In this document: one piece after another, positions 1 to 8,359 of the stretch
Position numbering within the stretch: position 1 is the first letter of the stretch
Layout: the number at the start of each line of letters is the position of its first letter
From: Dokdonella_A sp964582225
GTDB taxonomy: Bacteria > Pseudomonadota > Gammaproteobacteria > Xanthomonadales > Rhodanobacteraceae
Direction: 5' to 3'
Assembly (NCBI GenBank): GCA_964582225.1
Contig: CAZORA010000011.1
Span: forward strand, 1-64,000
Length of the DNA stretch: 64,000 nt
Position numbers and translations under genes: made by a program
Notes under the pieces: generated by a model
The model's input: only the letters and a program-made list of their open reading frames with translations
What the model was told of the DNA's origin: nothing
The model's database searches: none

Positions 1-817
1 CCACGATGTCGTTGATGAAGTGCTCGTGGTCGGCGGGGTTGTCGGTGGCGAGGAAGCCGCCGGTGTTGACGCGGGCGTCCTGGGCGCCGTCCATCAGCAC
101 GATGTGCGCGCTCTTGGCGATCTGCTTGACCAGCTCGGCCACGCTGCGGTCGGCCATGCCGGGCTCGTGGCGCTGGATGTACCAGGCGTTTTCGACCACT
201 CGCGACAGGTCGAGCACCAGGCGCAGGCCGTTGCGGTCGGCCAGCTCGCGCAGCGCCCGCAGGTTGCCCAGGCTGAAGGGGTGCTGGCCGTCGGCAAAGG
301 CCTGGCAGCCGATGAAGGGCGGGCGCTGTTCGTCGATCGCGGCCTGCAGGCGGGCGAGATCGACGTTGCCGGTGAACCGCTGGTCACCGCGCTCGCGCAC
401 GTCGACCAGCTCGATGCCGCGCGGACCGTGCAGGTCCACCCGCGCGCGCGCGTTGCTCGGCAGGCGGTCGCCGCGCTTGGCGAAGACGTGCAGCAGGATC
501 TTCACCGCGCCCAGGCTGTTGTGGGTCGGGCAGACATAGGTATGGCCGAACACCTCGCCGATCACCCGCACCAGATGCTCGAAGTTGCGCGCGCCGGCAT
601 AGGCCTCGTCGCCGATCAGCTGGCCCGCCAGCTGCTCCTGGGTCACCGCGCCCGCGCCGTAGGACACCATGTCGAAGCTCAGCTCACTCGGGGTCAGGTT
701 GAAGGTGTTGAAGTGCGCCGCGGCCAGCCTGCGCTTGCGCTCCTCGAGCGGAAGGAAAGCGATCGGGCGCACGGTCTTGACCTTGTGCGGCTCGTGGGCG
801 GGAACGGGCGTGGCCAT
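1..817 (-). CDS. Tryptophanase/beta-eliminating lyase family protein (3' end off the window)
   Basis: The visible 272 residues have the tryptophanase/tyrosine phenol-lyase fold signature: GAVTQEQ followed by GDEAYAG, then PTHN, then LDLSRVVENAWYIQRHE. Family members are PLP enzymes that split tryptophan or tyrosine into pyruvate, ammonia and indole or phenol. Oddly, the segment equivalent to SAKKD in E. coli TnaA, which carries the Schiff-base lysine, reads DGAQD here (residues 243-247) and has no lysine, and the GR of the PTHQGRG segment reads SL. A classical lyase activity is therefore doubtful. The ATG at 817 is preceded by a GGAGAG ribosome site. The C-terminal part lies beyond the left edge. 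A divergent Lrp-type regulator follows at 961. Confidence 0.8.
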   Translation of the reverse strand, partial: MATPVPAHEPHKVKTVRPIAFLPLEERKRRLAAAHFNTFNLTPSELSFDMVSYGAGAVTQEQLAGQLIGDEAYAGARNFEHLVRVIGEVFGHTYVCPTHNSLGAVKILLHVFAKRGDRLPSNARARVDLHGPRGIELVDVRERGDQRFTGNVDLARLQAAIDEQRPPFIGCQAFADGQHPFSLGNLRALRELADRNGLRLVLDLSRVVENAWYIQRHEPGMADRSVAELVKQIAKSAHIVLMDGAQDARVNTGGFLATDNPADHEHFINDIV

Positions 818-904
818 GCAAGCTCTCCGGAAGAAAGTGGCAAAAGGGAAAGCCCCGCGCGGCCGAGAGCGGCGTCGCGGCCCGCGGGACGCCAAACCAT
901 TGTA

Positions 905-931
905 TTCATTGAATCACCGTGCTTGAATGAA
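905..931. promoter_or_regulatory. Candidate operator (inverted repeat) between the lyase-like gene and the Lrp regulator
   Basis: TTCATTGAA at 905-913 and TTGAATGAA at 923-931 form an inverted repeat with one mismatch around an unrelated 9-base centre. It sits in a clearly AT-richer patch of the 143-base divergent intergenic region. Lrp/AsnC proteins bind dyad sites of this general kind, so this is a plausible autoregulatory and target operator. Binding is inferred from position only. Confidence 0.45.
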
Positions 932-960
932 CTTATCAAGGTAATCACGACATTTTCTTC

Positions 961-1470
961 ATGTTTCTTACGCTGGATGAGCAAAGAACCGTCGATTCTC
1001 AAAAGCCGCTGGACGCGATCGACTGGCGCATCCTGGAGGTGCTGCAGGCGGACGGGCGGATCACCTTCACCGCCCTCGCCCGGCGCATCGGCCTGTCCAC
1101 GCCGGCCACCACCGAGCGGGTGCGCCAGCTCGAGGCCGCTGGCGTCATTCGCGGCTACCGCGCCGAGCTCGACCTCAACCGCATCGGCCGTCCCCTGCTC
1201 GCCATCGTGCGGCTGAGCGCGGTCGGCAACGTGCTGGCGCGGGTCACCGCAGCGATGCAGAAGCTGCCCGGCGTGCTCGAGTGCTATCGCGGCACCGGCG
1301 CCGACTCCTTCACCGCCAAGGTTGCAGTGGCTTCGGTCGAGGAGCTGGAGCGTCTGATCGACCAGCTGACGCCCTTCGGCACCACCTCGACCTCGATCGT
1401 GCTGTCGGTGCCGGTGCCGGCGCGGCCGGTCAGTCGCCCTGTCGCAGGATCTGAGACGCTGAAGGGGTAA
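961..1470 (+). CDS. Lrp/AsnC family transcriptional regulator
   Basis: A 169-residue protein with the Lrp/AsnC layout: an N-terminal helix-turn-helix (about residues 20-65, with LDAIDWRILEVLQADGR leading in and LARRIGLSTPATTERVRQLE as recognition region), then an RAM/ligand-binding alpha-beta domain (about 75-150, including GVLECYRGTGADSF). Such regulators bind DNA as dimers or octamers and sense amino acids. It is divergent from the tryptophanase-family gene, which suggests it controls that gene in response to an aromatic amino acid or related compound; that target is inferred. The ATG at 961 is used, and an internal start nearer LDAIDW cannot be excluded. Confidence 0.88.
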   Translation: MFLTLDEQRTVDSQKPLDAIDWRILEVLQADGRITFTALARRIGLSTPATTERVRQLEAAGVIRGYRAELDLNRIGRPLLAIVRLSAVGNVLARVTAAMQKLPGVLECYRGTGADSFTAKVAVASVEELERLIDQLTPFGTTSTSIVLSVPVPARPVSRPVAGSETLKG

Positions 1471-1498
1471 ACGGAGGCTTTCCGCGCCGGGGCTTTGC

Positions 1499-3895
1499 AT
1501 GTCCTCCATCCCTGAACTCGAGCTCCCCGCCGGAGCCTCCTCGATCGAGCGCCTGGTGGCGCGCCTCGGCGCCCGCTACGGCGAGCGCATCACCGGCTAT
1601 TTCCGCCAGCCGGCGCAGGCGGCGCGCTGGGCCGAGCTGCCGGCGGAGCTGCCGCGCGCACTGCGCCGCGCGCTCGCGGCGCGCGGCATCGAGCGCCTCT
1701 ACAGCCACCAGCGCGAGGCCTGGGATCGGCTGCGCGCCGGCCAGCACGTGGTGATCGTGACCCCGACCGCCTCCGGCAAGACGCTCTGCTACAACCTGCC
1801 GGTGCTGGCCGCGCTGGCCGAGCGCGGCACCGCGCGCGGCGCCAAGGCCCTGTATCTGTTCCCGACCAAGGCGCTGGCGCAGGACCAGGTGGCGGAGCTA
1901 CTCGAACTCAACGCTGCCGGCCCGCTCGGCCTGCGCGCCTTCACCTTCGACGGCGACACGCCCGCGGACGCGCGCCAGGCGATCCGGGTCAAGGGCGACG
2001 TGGTGGTGAGCAACCCCGACATGCTGCATCAGGCGATCCTGCCCCACCACACCAAGTGGGCGCAGTTCTTCGAGTCGCTGGCCTGGGTGGTGATCGACGA
2101 GGTGCACGGCTACCGCGGCGTATTCGGCTCGCACGTGGCGAACGTCCTGCGCCGCCTCCAGCGCGTCTGCGCCTTCTACGGCGTGCAGCCGACCTACGTG
2201 CTCTGCTCGGCGACCATCGGCAATCCGCGCGAGCACGCCGAGGCCCTGCTCGGACGGCCGGTGCACGCGATCACCGAGAGCGGCGCGCCGCGCGGCGAGC
2301 GCCACGTGCTGCTGTGGAACCCGCCAGTGGTGAACCCCGACCTCGGCATTCGCGCCTCGGCCCGCTCGCAGTCGATGCGCCTGGCGCGGCAGACGATTCG
2401 CGCCGGGCTCAAGACCATCGTCTTCGCCCAGTCGCGGCTGATGGTCGAAGTGCTGACCAAATACCTGAAGGACGTCTTCGACCACGATCCGCGCAAACCC
2501 GAGCGCATCCGCGCCTATCGCGGCGGCTATCTGCCGGACGAGCGGCGCCAGACCGAGCGGGCGCTGCGCGGCGGCGGCATCGACGGCGTGGTCAGCACTT
2601 CCGCGCTCGAGCTCGGCGTCGACATCGGCGCGCTCGACGTGGCGATCCTGAACGGCTTTCCGGGCTCGATCAGCGCCACCTGGCAGCGCCTCGGGCGCGC
2701 CGGCCGGCGCCAGCGCCCGGCGCTCGGGGTGCTGGTCGCGAGCAGCCAGCCGCTCGACCAGTACGTGGTGCGGCATCCGGAGTTCTTCGCCGCGGCCTCG
2801 CCCGAGCAGGCCCGCATCGCCCCCGACCAGCTGCTGATCCTGCTCGACCACATCCGCTGCGCCGCCTTCGAGCTGCCCTTCGCCAGCGGCGATCGCTTCG
2901 GCGAGCAGCCGGTCGACGAGTTCCTCGAGTTGCTGGCCGAATCCGGCGTGCTGCACCGCGAAGGCGCTCGCTGGGACTGGATCGCCGACGCCTATCCGGC
3001 GGCAGCGGTCAACCTGCGCTCGGTCGCCGACGGCAATTTCCTGGTGGTCGACCGCAGCGCCGGCCGCCAGACCATCATCGCCGAAGTCGACTACTCCAGC
3101 GCCGCGCTGAGCCTTTACGAGGGCGCGATCCACATGGTGCAGTCGCGCCCGTTCCAGGTCGAGCGCCTCGACTGGGAGGGCCGCAAGGCCTTCGTCACCG
3201 CGACCCACGCCGACTACTACACCGACGCCATCGACTACACCCGGCTCAAGGTGCTCGACCGCTTCGACGGCCGCCGCGCCGGCCGCGGCACCTGCCACCA
3301 CGGCGAAGTGCACGTGGTGCGCCGGGTCGCCGGCTACAAGAAGATCCGCTTCTACAGCCACGAGAACATCGGCTACGGGCCGGTCAACCTGCCCGACCAG
3401 GAGCTGCATACCACGGCGCTGTGGTGGCAGCTCGAACAGACGACCCTCGACGCCGCCTTCGCCAGCCGCCAGGACGCGCTCGACGGCTTCCTCGGCGCCG
3501 CCTGGGCCCTGCACACGGTGGCGCGGGTGCGCGCCATGGCGGACGGACGCGATCTCGAAAAGGCGGTCGGCGCGGGCGACGCCGCCTGGTTCGCCACGCG
3601 CGACGCGCAGGGCCGCGGCGAGTGGCGCGGCAGCGACGGCGAGCGCGGCGATCCGGACGCCGCGAGCTTCAACCCGACCCTCTACCTCTACGACAATTTT
3701 CCGGGCGGCATCGGCCTCTCCGAGCCGCTGTTCCGCGCCGCCCCGGAGCTGCTGCGCGCAGCCCTGGATCTGATCCAGGGCTGTGACTGCAGCGGCGGCT
3801 GCCCGACCTGCATCGGTCCCGTTCTCGGCGAGCCAGCCGCCGCGCCGAGCCAGGCCGAGCTGGCCGCCGCGGTTCTGGCTCTGCTCGAAGCATGA
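1499..3895 (+). CDS. mrfA: DEAD/DEAH-box helicase with C-terminal DUF1998/zinc motif (MrfA/YprA-like)
   Basis: A 798-residue superfamily 2 helicase. Walker A PTASGKT lies near residues 89-95, the Walker B DEVH near 200, motif III SATIGNP follows, and the second RecA domain has GVVSTSALELGVDIG and QRLGRAGRRQ. The C-terminus ends in a Cys cluster CDCSGGCPTC (about 761-770), the hallmark of the MrfA/Hrq1-type DUF1998 region. In Bacillus subtilis MrfA works with the exonuclease MrfB to repair mitomycin C damage. The start codon of the next gene overlaps this stop (ATGA), and that gene is an MrfB-like exonuclease, so the pair forms a two-gene operon. The function in this organism is inferred from the pairing. 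Confidence 0.87.
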   Translation: MSSIPELELPAGASSIERLVARLGARYGERITGYFRQPAQAARWAELPAELPRALRRALAARGIERLYSHQREAWDRLRAGQHVVIVTPTASGKTLCYNLPVLAALAERGTARGAKALYLFPTKALAQDQVAELLELNAAGPLGLRAFTFDGDTPADARQAIRVKGDVVVSNPDMLHQAILPHHTKWAQFFESLAWVVIDEVHGYRGVFGSHVANVLRRLQRVCAFYGVQPTYVLCSATIGNPREHAEALLGRPVHAITESGAPRGERHVLLWNPPVVNPDLGIRASARSQSMRLARQTIRAGLKTIVFAQSRLMVEVLTKYLKDVFDHDPRKPERIRAYRGGYLPDERRQTERALRGGGIDGVVSTSALELGVDIGALDVAILNGFPGSISATWQRLGRAGRRQRPALGVLVASSQPLDQYVVRHPEFFAAASPEQARIAPDQLLILLDHIRCAAFELPFASGDRFGEQPVDEFLELLAESGVLHREGARWDWIADAYPAAAVNLRSVADGNFLVVDRSAGRQTIIAEVDYSSAALSLYEGAIHMVQSRPFQVERLDWEGRKAFVTATHADYYTDAIDYTRLKVLDRFDGRRAGRGTCHHGEVHVVRRVAGYKKIRFYSHENIGYGPVNLPDQELHTTALWWQLEQTTLDAAFASRQDALDGFLGAAWALHTVARVRAMADGRDLEKAVGAGDAAWFATRDAQGRGEWRGSDGERGDPDAASFNPTLYLYDNFPGGIGLSEPLFRAAPELLRAALDLIQGCDCSGGCPTCIGPVLGEPAAAPSQAELAAAVLALLEA

Positions 3896-4752
3896 GCGCG
3901 CTGGCGAGCCGCCTGGCAAAGCTCCGCCTCGAGGCCGGCCTCGAGGCGAGGCCCGGCGCCACGGTGGCGCCAGCCGCCGCGACGACTCCAGCGCGCCCGA
4001 GCCTGGACGCGCTGCGCGCCATGATCCGGGCCCGCGAGCGACGCGGCGCGCCCTCCTCCGCTCCGCCGCACAGCCCGCGCGCGCTGCCGGCGCCGGCCGG
4101 ACGCGAGCTGGCGCCGGGCCTGCGCTACGTCGAGGAAGCACTCCCCTACCCGGCCCCGCCGCTGTTTCGCTGGCCGCCGCTCGACCCGGCGCCGCTGGCG
4201 CGCGAGCGCCTGCTCTGCTTCGACACCGAAACCACCGGCCTCGCCGGCGGCGTCGGCACCCGCGCCTTCATGATCGGCGCGGCCGATTGGCGCGAGGGCC
4301 GGCTGCGCCTGCGCCAGCTCTATCTGACCGCCATCGCCGGCGAAACCGCCATGCTGGAGACCTTCGTCGGCTGGCTCGGCGCCGACACGGTCCTGGTCAG
4401 CTACAACGGCAAGAGCTACGACGCGCCCCTGCTCAAGGGGCGGCTGCGCCTGAATCGCGTCGCCCACCGCCTCGACGCCCTGCCCCACGTCGACTGGCTG
4501 CACCCGACCCGGCGTCGCTATCGGGGCGTCTACGCCAACTGCCGGTTGGCCACCATCGAGCGCGAGGTGCTGCGGATCGTCCGCGAAGACGACCTGCCCG
4601 GCGCCGAAGCGCCCGCTGCCTGGCTCGCCTTCCTGCGCGGCGAATCGAACCGCAACCTGGCCCGAGTGCTCGCCCACAACCGCCAGGACGTGATCAGCCT
4701 GATGCGCCTCGGCGACCACCTCGCCGCGCTCGGGCCCGCCGCCCGCCGCTGA
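3892..4752 (+). CDS. mrfB: DEDDh-type 3'-5' exonuclease, MrfB/YprB-like
   Basis: A 286-residue ribonuclease H-like protein. Exonuclease motif I is CFDTETTGLAGG (Asp111, Glu113), motif II contains VSYNGKSYDAPLL, and motif III is HNRQDVISL (near residues 262-266), together giving the DEDDh metal-binding set. The first 100 residues are Ala/Pro/Arg-rich and low complexity. It starts inside the helicase stop codon, so translation is coupled. Bacillus MrfB is longer and carries TPR repeats at its C-terminus; this version stops just after motif III and lacks them. Expected role: resection of damaged DNA unwound by the partner helicase. Confidence 0.83.
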   Translation: MSALASRLAKLRLEAGLEARPGATVAPAAATTPARPSLDALRAMIRARERRGAPSSAPPHSPRALPAPAGRELAPGLRYVEEALPYPAPPLFRWPPLDPAPLARERLLCFDTETTGLAGGVGTRAFMIGAADWREGRLRLRQLYLTAIAGETAMLETFVGWLGADTVLVSYNGKSYDAPLLKGRLRLNRVAHRLDALPHVDWLHPTRRRYRGVYANCRLATIEREVLRIVREDDLPGAEAPAAWLAFLRGESNRNLARVLAHNRQDVISLMRLGDHLAALGPAARR

Positions 4753-5070
4753 AGCCGCGCGCCGATCAACGTCACGCGGGCGGCCAGAATCGCGTGAGCC
4801 GTTTTCCCGCGGTTTGTCGCATGCATCGACAAGCGCCCGTACGGGGCGCGGTGCGGCCCTGCAGATTGCTGCCGGACGGAGGGCCGCCGGTCCCGGCCGC
4901 TGCGCGACCAAGGGCCCATGCGAAGCGCGGAACGGGGGAAGCAGGGAACAGGAAGGAGCTGCGGGGACACGCGTGCACGACCCGGGAAGGTCGACGCCCC
5001 GCGCCTCGGTCGACTTCGGCGAGGGCTCGCCGCAGCGCCGCGGATGCGCCGGGACCGGCGCGTCGTCTTC

Positions 5071-5104
5071 GAGTCCGACCGCACACGGAAGTGCGGTCGA
5101 CTCT
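5071..5104. repeat. Long inverted repeat (hairpin) in the mrfB-dxs gap
   Basis: CGACCGCAC at 5076-5084 and GTGCGGTCG at 5091-5099 pair perfectly around the 6-base loop ACGGAA. With one bulged C at 5075 the stem extends by GAGT/ACTC to about 13 pairs. No T-run follows on either strand, so it is not a standard intrinsic terminator. It may be a protein-binding site or RNA structure. Confidence 0.6.
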
Positions 5105-5209
5105 CCAAACAGAGGCAGGTTCACTTCCTGCGCTGCGGCCCGGCCGCTCGGTCGAGTGACCCTTGCCCGGGAGCCGTCCGACGAAGCTCGATTCCGTCGC
5201 CGCCCCGCC

Positions 5210-5240
5210 TTGCCGGAGCCGGGCGAGGCGGCGGACAATG
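5210..5240 (+). promoter_or_regulatory. Possible dxs promoter placing the start site at the GTG
   Basis: TTGCCG at 5210-5215 and GACAAT at 5235-5240 are separated by 19 bases. The GACAAT ends only five bases before the dxs GTG at 5246, and no Shine-Dalgarno sequence is seen between them. If real, transcription would begin at or next to the start codon and give a leaderless mRNA. Confidence 0.35.
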
Positions 5241-5245
5241 ACGCC

Positions 5246-7048
5246 GTGTTCGATTCCGACCGCTATCCACACCTCGCGCGCATCGATTCGCCGGCGGACC
5301 TGCGCCGCTGCGACGAGGCGGAGCTGCCGGCGCTGGCGGATGAGCTGCGCGCCTACCTGATCGAGTCGGTATCGAACTCAGGCGGACACTTCGCCGCCAA
5401 TCTCGGTGTGGTCGAGCTGACGCTCGCCCTGCACTACCTGTTCGACACGCCGCGTGATCGGCTGGTCTGGGACGTCGGTCACCAGTGCTACGCGCACAAG
5501 ATCCTGAGCGGGCGGCGTGATCGCATCGGCACGATCAAGCAGCTGGGCGGCCTGGCGCCGTTTCCGAGCCGCGCCGAGAGCGAGCACGACTGCTTTGGCG
5601 TTGGCCACTCCTCTACCTCGATCAGCGCCGCGCTCGGCATGGCGCTGGTCGCCGGCCGGCGCGACGACGCGGGACGAATCCTGGCGGTGATCGGCGACGG
5701 CGCGATGACCGCCGGCCAGGCCTTCGAGGCGCTCAACCACGCCGGGGCGAGCGGGGCCGATCTGCTGGTGGTGCTGAACGACAACCAGATGTCGATCGGC
5801 GCCAGCGTCGGCGGCCTGACCTCGGAGCACCCGCGGGACATCGACGGCGCGAGAGTGAGCGTCCCGGCCGAGCTGTTCGAGAAGCTCGGCTTCCACTACG
5901 CGGGACCGATCGACGGGCACGATCTGCCGAGTCTCCTGGCGGCACTGCGCGCGATAGGCGCGCGGCGCGGGCCGCGCCTGCTCCACGTGCGGACGATCAA
6001 GGGCAGGGGCTACGCGCCAGCGGAGCGGGCGCAGACTGCCTGGCATGCGGTGGGCCCCTTCGATCCGGCATCCGGGCGCGCGCGCTCGGCGCAATCGGGC
6101 GGGCCGAGCTACACGGATGTGTTCGCGGACTGGGTCTGCGACATGGCGAGAGCGGACGAACGACTCTACGCAATCACTCCGGCGATGCGCGAGGGTTCGG
6201 GGCTGCTGCGCTTCTCGCAGGAATATCCGGCCCGCTTCTGCGACGTCGGCATTGCCGAGCAGCACGCGGTCACCCTCGCCGCGGGCATGGCCTGCGCCGG
6301 CGCCAAGCCGGTCGTGGCGATCTATTCGACCTTTCTGCAGCGCGGCTATGATCAGCTGATCCACGACGTCGCCCTGCAGAACCTCGACGTGACCTTCGCG
6401 ATCGATCGTGCCGGGCTGGTCGGTCCGGACGGCGCCACGCACGCTGGCAGCTTCGATCTGAGCTACCTGCGGACGGTCCCGAATCTGCTGCTGATGGTGC
6501 CGGCCGACGCCGCCGAGTGCCGCAGGATGTTGACGACGGGCTTCCGCTATCAGGGTCCGGCCGCGATTCGCTATCCGCGCGATGCCGCTGCAGATCCGCG
6601 GCCAGAAGCAGGGCTCGAGCCGCTCGAAATCGGCTGCGCGGAAGTGCGTCGGCGTGGTCGCGGAGTCGTCCTTCTTGCTTTCGGCGCGATGCTCGCGATT
6701 GCCGCGCCAGTAGCCGAGCGACTCGACGCGAGCCTGGTCAACATGCGCTTCGTGAAGCCGCTCGATGAAGCCCTGCTCGCGGAGCTGGCGCGCACGCACG
6801 CGGCGCTGGTGACGCTCGAGGACGGCGCGCTGCTGGGCGGCGCGGGCAGCGCGGTCGGCGAGTGGATGGCGGCTCAAGGCATCGAGCTGCCGCTGCTCGC
6901 GATCGGCCTGCCCGATCGCTTCCCCGCCCACGCGACGCGCAGCCAGCAGCTCGCTGCGGCGGGACTCGACGCGGTCGGCGTCGAAACGCGGGTTCGTCAG
7001 CGCTTCGCTGCGCTGCTCGCCTCGCCCACGCTGCGCAGCGTGGGGTGA
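5246..7048 (+). CDS. dxs: 1-deoxy-D-xylulose-5-phosphate synthase
   Basis: A 600-residue thiamine diphosphate enzyme that condenses pyruvate with glyceraldehyde 3-phosphate, the first step of the MEP isoprenoid pathway. It shows SGGHFAANLGVVELT, GHSSTSISAALGMA, the TPP/Mg motif GDGAMTAGQAFEALNHAG and, in the second domain, DVGIAEQHAVTLAAGMA and GPDGATHAGSFDLSYL. The GTG at 5246 is chosen because its product (FDSDRYPHLARI...DLRR) matches the N-terminus of Xanthomonas-type Dxs; the open frame continues far upstream but that part is low-complexity. It is slightly shorter than the usual 620-640 residues because the linker between the first and second domains is short. It appears to be a single-gene unit. 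Confidence 0.96.
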   Translation: MFDSDRYPHLARIDSPADLRRCDEAELPALADELRAYLIESVSNSGGHFAANLGVVELTLALHYLFDTPRDRLVWDVGHQCYAHKILSGRRDRIGTIKQLGGLAPFPSRAESEHDCFGVGHSSTSISAALGMALVAGRRDDAGRILAVIGDGAMTAGQAFEALNHAGASGADLLVVLNDNQMSIGASVGGLTSEHPRDIDGARVSVPAELFEKLGFHYAGPIDGHDLPSLLAALRAIGARRGPRLLHVRTIKGRGYAPAERAQTAWHAVGPFDPASGRARSAQSGGPSYTDVFADWVCDMARADERLYAITPAMREGSGLLRFSQEYPARFCDVGIAEQHAVTLAAGMACAGAKPVVAIYSTFLQRGYDQLIHDVALQNLDVTFAIDRAGLVGPDGATHAGSFDLSYLRTVPNLLLMVPADAAECRRMLTTGFRYQGPAAIRYPRDAAADPRPEAGLEPLEIGCAEVRRRGRGVVLLAFGAMLAIAAPVAERLDASLVNMRFVKPLDEALLAELARTHAALVTLEDGALLGGAGSAVGEWMAAQGIELPLLAIGLPDRFPAHATRSQQLAAAGLDAVGVETRVRQRFAALLASPTLRSVG

Positions 7049-7094
7049 ACCCTCGCGCCGAGTAGCGCGAGGACTCCTAGGACCGAAAAGCCGG

Positions 7095-7508
7095 CTACTC
7101 GGCGGCCGCAGGGGCCGCGCCGGCCGCGGCTTCCTTGTCGCGCGCCTTGCGACGGGCGTTTGCGGCCAGGTCTTCCTTGATCCGCGCCGCCTTTCCTTCG
7201 AGGCCGCGCAGGTAGTAGAGCTTGGCTGCGCGCACCTTGCCGCGGCGCTTCACCACGACCGAATCGATCAGCGGGCTGTAGCTTTGGAACACGCGCTCGA
7301 CGCCGGTCCCGTGCGACATCTTGCGCACCGTGAAGGCCGAGTGGAGGCCGGCGTTCTTGCGTGCGATGCATACGCCCTCATAGGCCTGCACGCGCTCACG
7401 GCTGCCTTCCTTGACTTTCACGTTGACCACCACGGTGTCGCCGGGGGCGAACGCTGGCAGCTTGCGGCTCATCTGCGCGGTTTCAAATTGCTGGATCAGG
7501 TTGCTCAT
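7095..7508 (-). CDS. rplS: 50S ribosomal protein L19
   Basis: A 137-residue L19 protein beginning MSNLIQQFE and containing FAPGDTVVVNVKVKEGSRERVQ, FTVRKMSHGTGVERVF and YYLRGLEGKAARI, all standard for the family. L19 sits at the interface of the two ribosomal subunits. The C-terminus has an extra Ala-rich tail. The ATG at 7508 is preferred over an upstream TTG that overlaps the trmD stop, because it matches the family N-terminus. It is last in the rpsP-rimM-trmD-rplS operon, 14 bases after trmD. Confidence 0.97.
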   Translation of the reverse strand: MSNLIQQFETAQMSRKLPAFAPGDTVVVNVKVKEGSRERVQAYEGVCIARKNAGLHSAFTVRKMSHGTGVERVFQSYSPLIDSVVVKRRGKVRAAKLYYLRGLEGKAARIKEDLAANARRKARDKEAAAGAAPAAAE

Positions 7509-7522
7509 CTCGTTCACCACCG

Positions 7523-8320
7523 TCAAGTCAGATTGCTGGTTTGGCCCGCGTCGACGGAAACGGCATCCCGCCCCGCCGTCGTTGCGTGCTCGCGCTGGAA
7601 CTCTTCCAGCAGGGAGCGCGAATTCTTGTCCAGTTCGAGGCGTTCGAGCAAATCCGGACGCCTGAGCCAGGTTCGGCCGAGCGACTGCTTGCGGCGCCAG
7701 CGACGGATGGCCGCGTGGTCACCGGAAGTCAGCACCTCCGGCACGTCGCCCCAGTCATGACGCTCGGGACGAGTGTAGTGCGGACAGTCGAGCAGGCCGT
7801 CCGAGAACGAATCCTGCGCGGCCGATTCCGCGTCGTGCAGCACGCCTTCCTGCAACCGCCCCACGGCGTCGATCAGGATCGCCGCTGCGAGCTCGCCGCC
7901 GGAAAGCACGTAGTCGCCGATCGAAAGCTCCTCGTCCACCTCACGCTCGAGGAAGCGCTCGTCGACGCCTTCGTAGCGCCCGCTGAGCAGGATCAGATGC
8001 TCCCGCGCCGCGAGTTCGGCCACCCTGGCCTGATCGAGCCGCCGTCCCTGCGGACTCAGATACGTCACCCCGGTCGCCACCGCGCCGCTTGCGGCGCGGG
8101 CCGCCTCCAGCGCGTGCCGCAGCGGGTCGATCATCAGCACCATGCCCGGCCCGCCGCCGTAGGGGCGATCGTCGGCCGAGCGGTAGTTGTCGCTCGCGAA
8201 ATCGCGCGGGTTCCAGGTCGCGACCCGGATCAGCCCACGCTCGCAAGCGCGGCCCACCACGCCGATCCGCGCGCTGGCCTCGATGAAATCAGGAAACAGC
8301 GTGATGACGTCGATGCGCAT
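7523..8320 (-). CDS. trmD: tRNA (guanine-N1)-methyltransferase
   Basis: A 265-residue SPOUT-class methyltransferase that makes m1G37 in tRNAs and so prevents frameshifting. Diagnostic segments are MRIDVITLFPDF, YGGGPGMVLMIDPL, LLSGRYEGVDERF and the trefoil-knot SAM site SIGDYVLSGGELAA, followed by LDCPHYTRPE. Length is normal. It lies 39 bases downstream of rimM and immediately upstream of rplS, the conserved gene order of this ribosomal operon. Confidence 0.97.
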   Translation of the reverse strand: MRIDVITLFPDFIEASARIGVVGRACERGLIRVATWNPRDFASDNYRSADDRPYGGGPGMVLMIDPLRHALEAARAASGAVATGVTYLSPQGRRLDQARVAELAAREHLILLSGRYEGVDERFLEREVDEELSIGDYVLSGGELAAAILIDAVGRLQEGVLHDAESAAQDSFSDGLLDCPHYTRPERHDWGDVPEVLTSGDHAAIRRWRRKQSLGRTWLRRPDLLERLELDKNSRSLLEEFQREHATTAGRDAVSVDAGQTSNLT

Positions 8321-8359
8321 GACTTCATCCTCTGCCCCGCGCCCCGGCTTCCGCCAAGC

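Larger units (their letters stand above)
4753..5245. other. 493-base non-coding gap before dxs
   Basis: No convincing gene was found on either strand: open frames here have arginine/proline-rich shadow composition and no family features. It holds a hairpin at 4833-4849 (GCGCCC/GGGCGC), a stronger hairpin at 5071-5104 listed separately, and a possible dxs promoter at its right end. It could hold a small RNA, but nothing proves it. Confidence 0.5.

Noticed and set aside
2056..3786. 576-residue open frame overlapping mrfA in another frame
   Set aside because: Extremely Arg/Ala-rich with no domain; a frame shadow of the helicase.
1898..4141. 747-residue open frame antisense to the MrfA helicase
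   Set aside because: Arg/Ala/Gly-rich shadow of the helicase codons, no family motif. GC-rich genomes produce long open frames opposite real genes.
5017..5032. Self-complementary CGGCGAG-GG-CTCGCCG
   Set aside because: Loop of only two bases cannot form a stable hairpin as drawn.
3688..5238. 516-residue minus-strand frame over mrfB and the gap
   Set aside because: No recognisable motif; composition is that of antisense reading.
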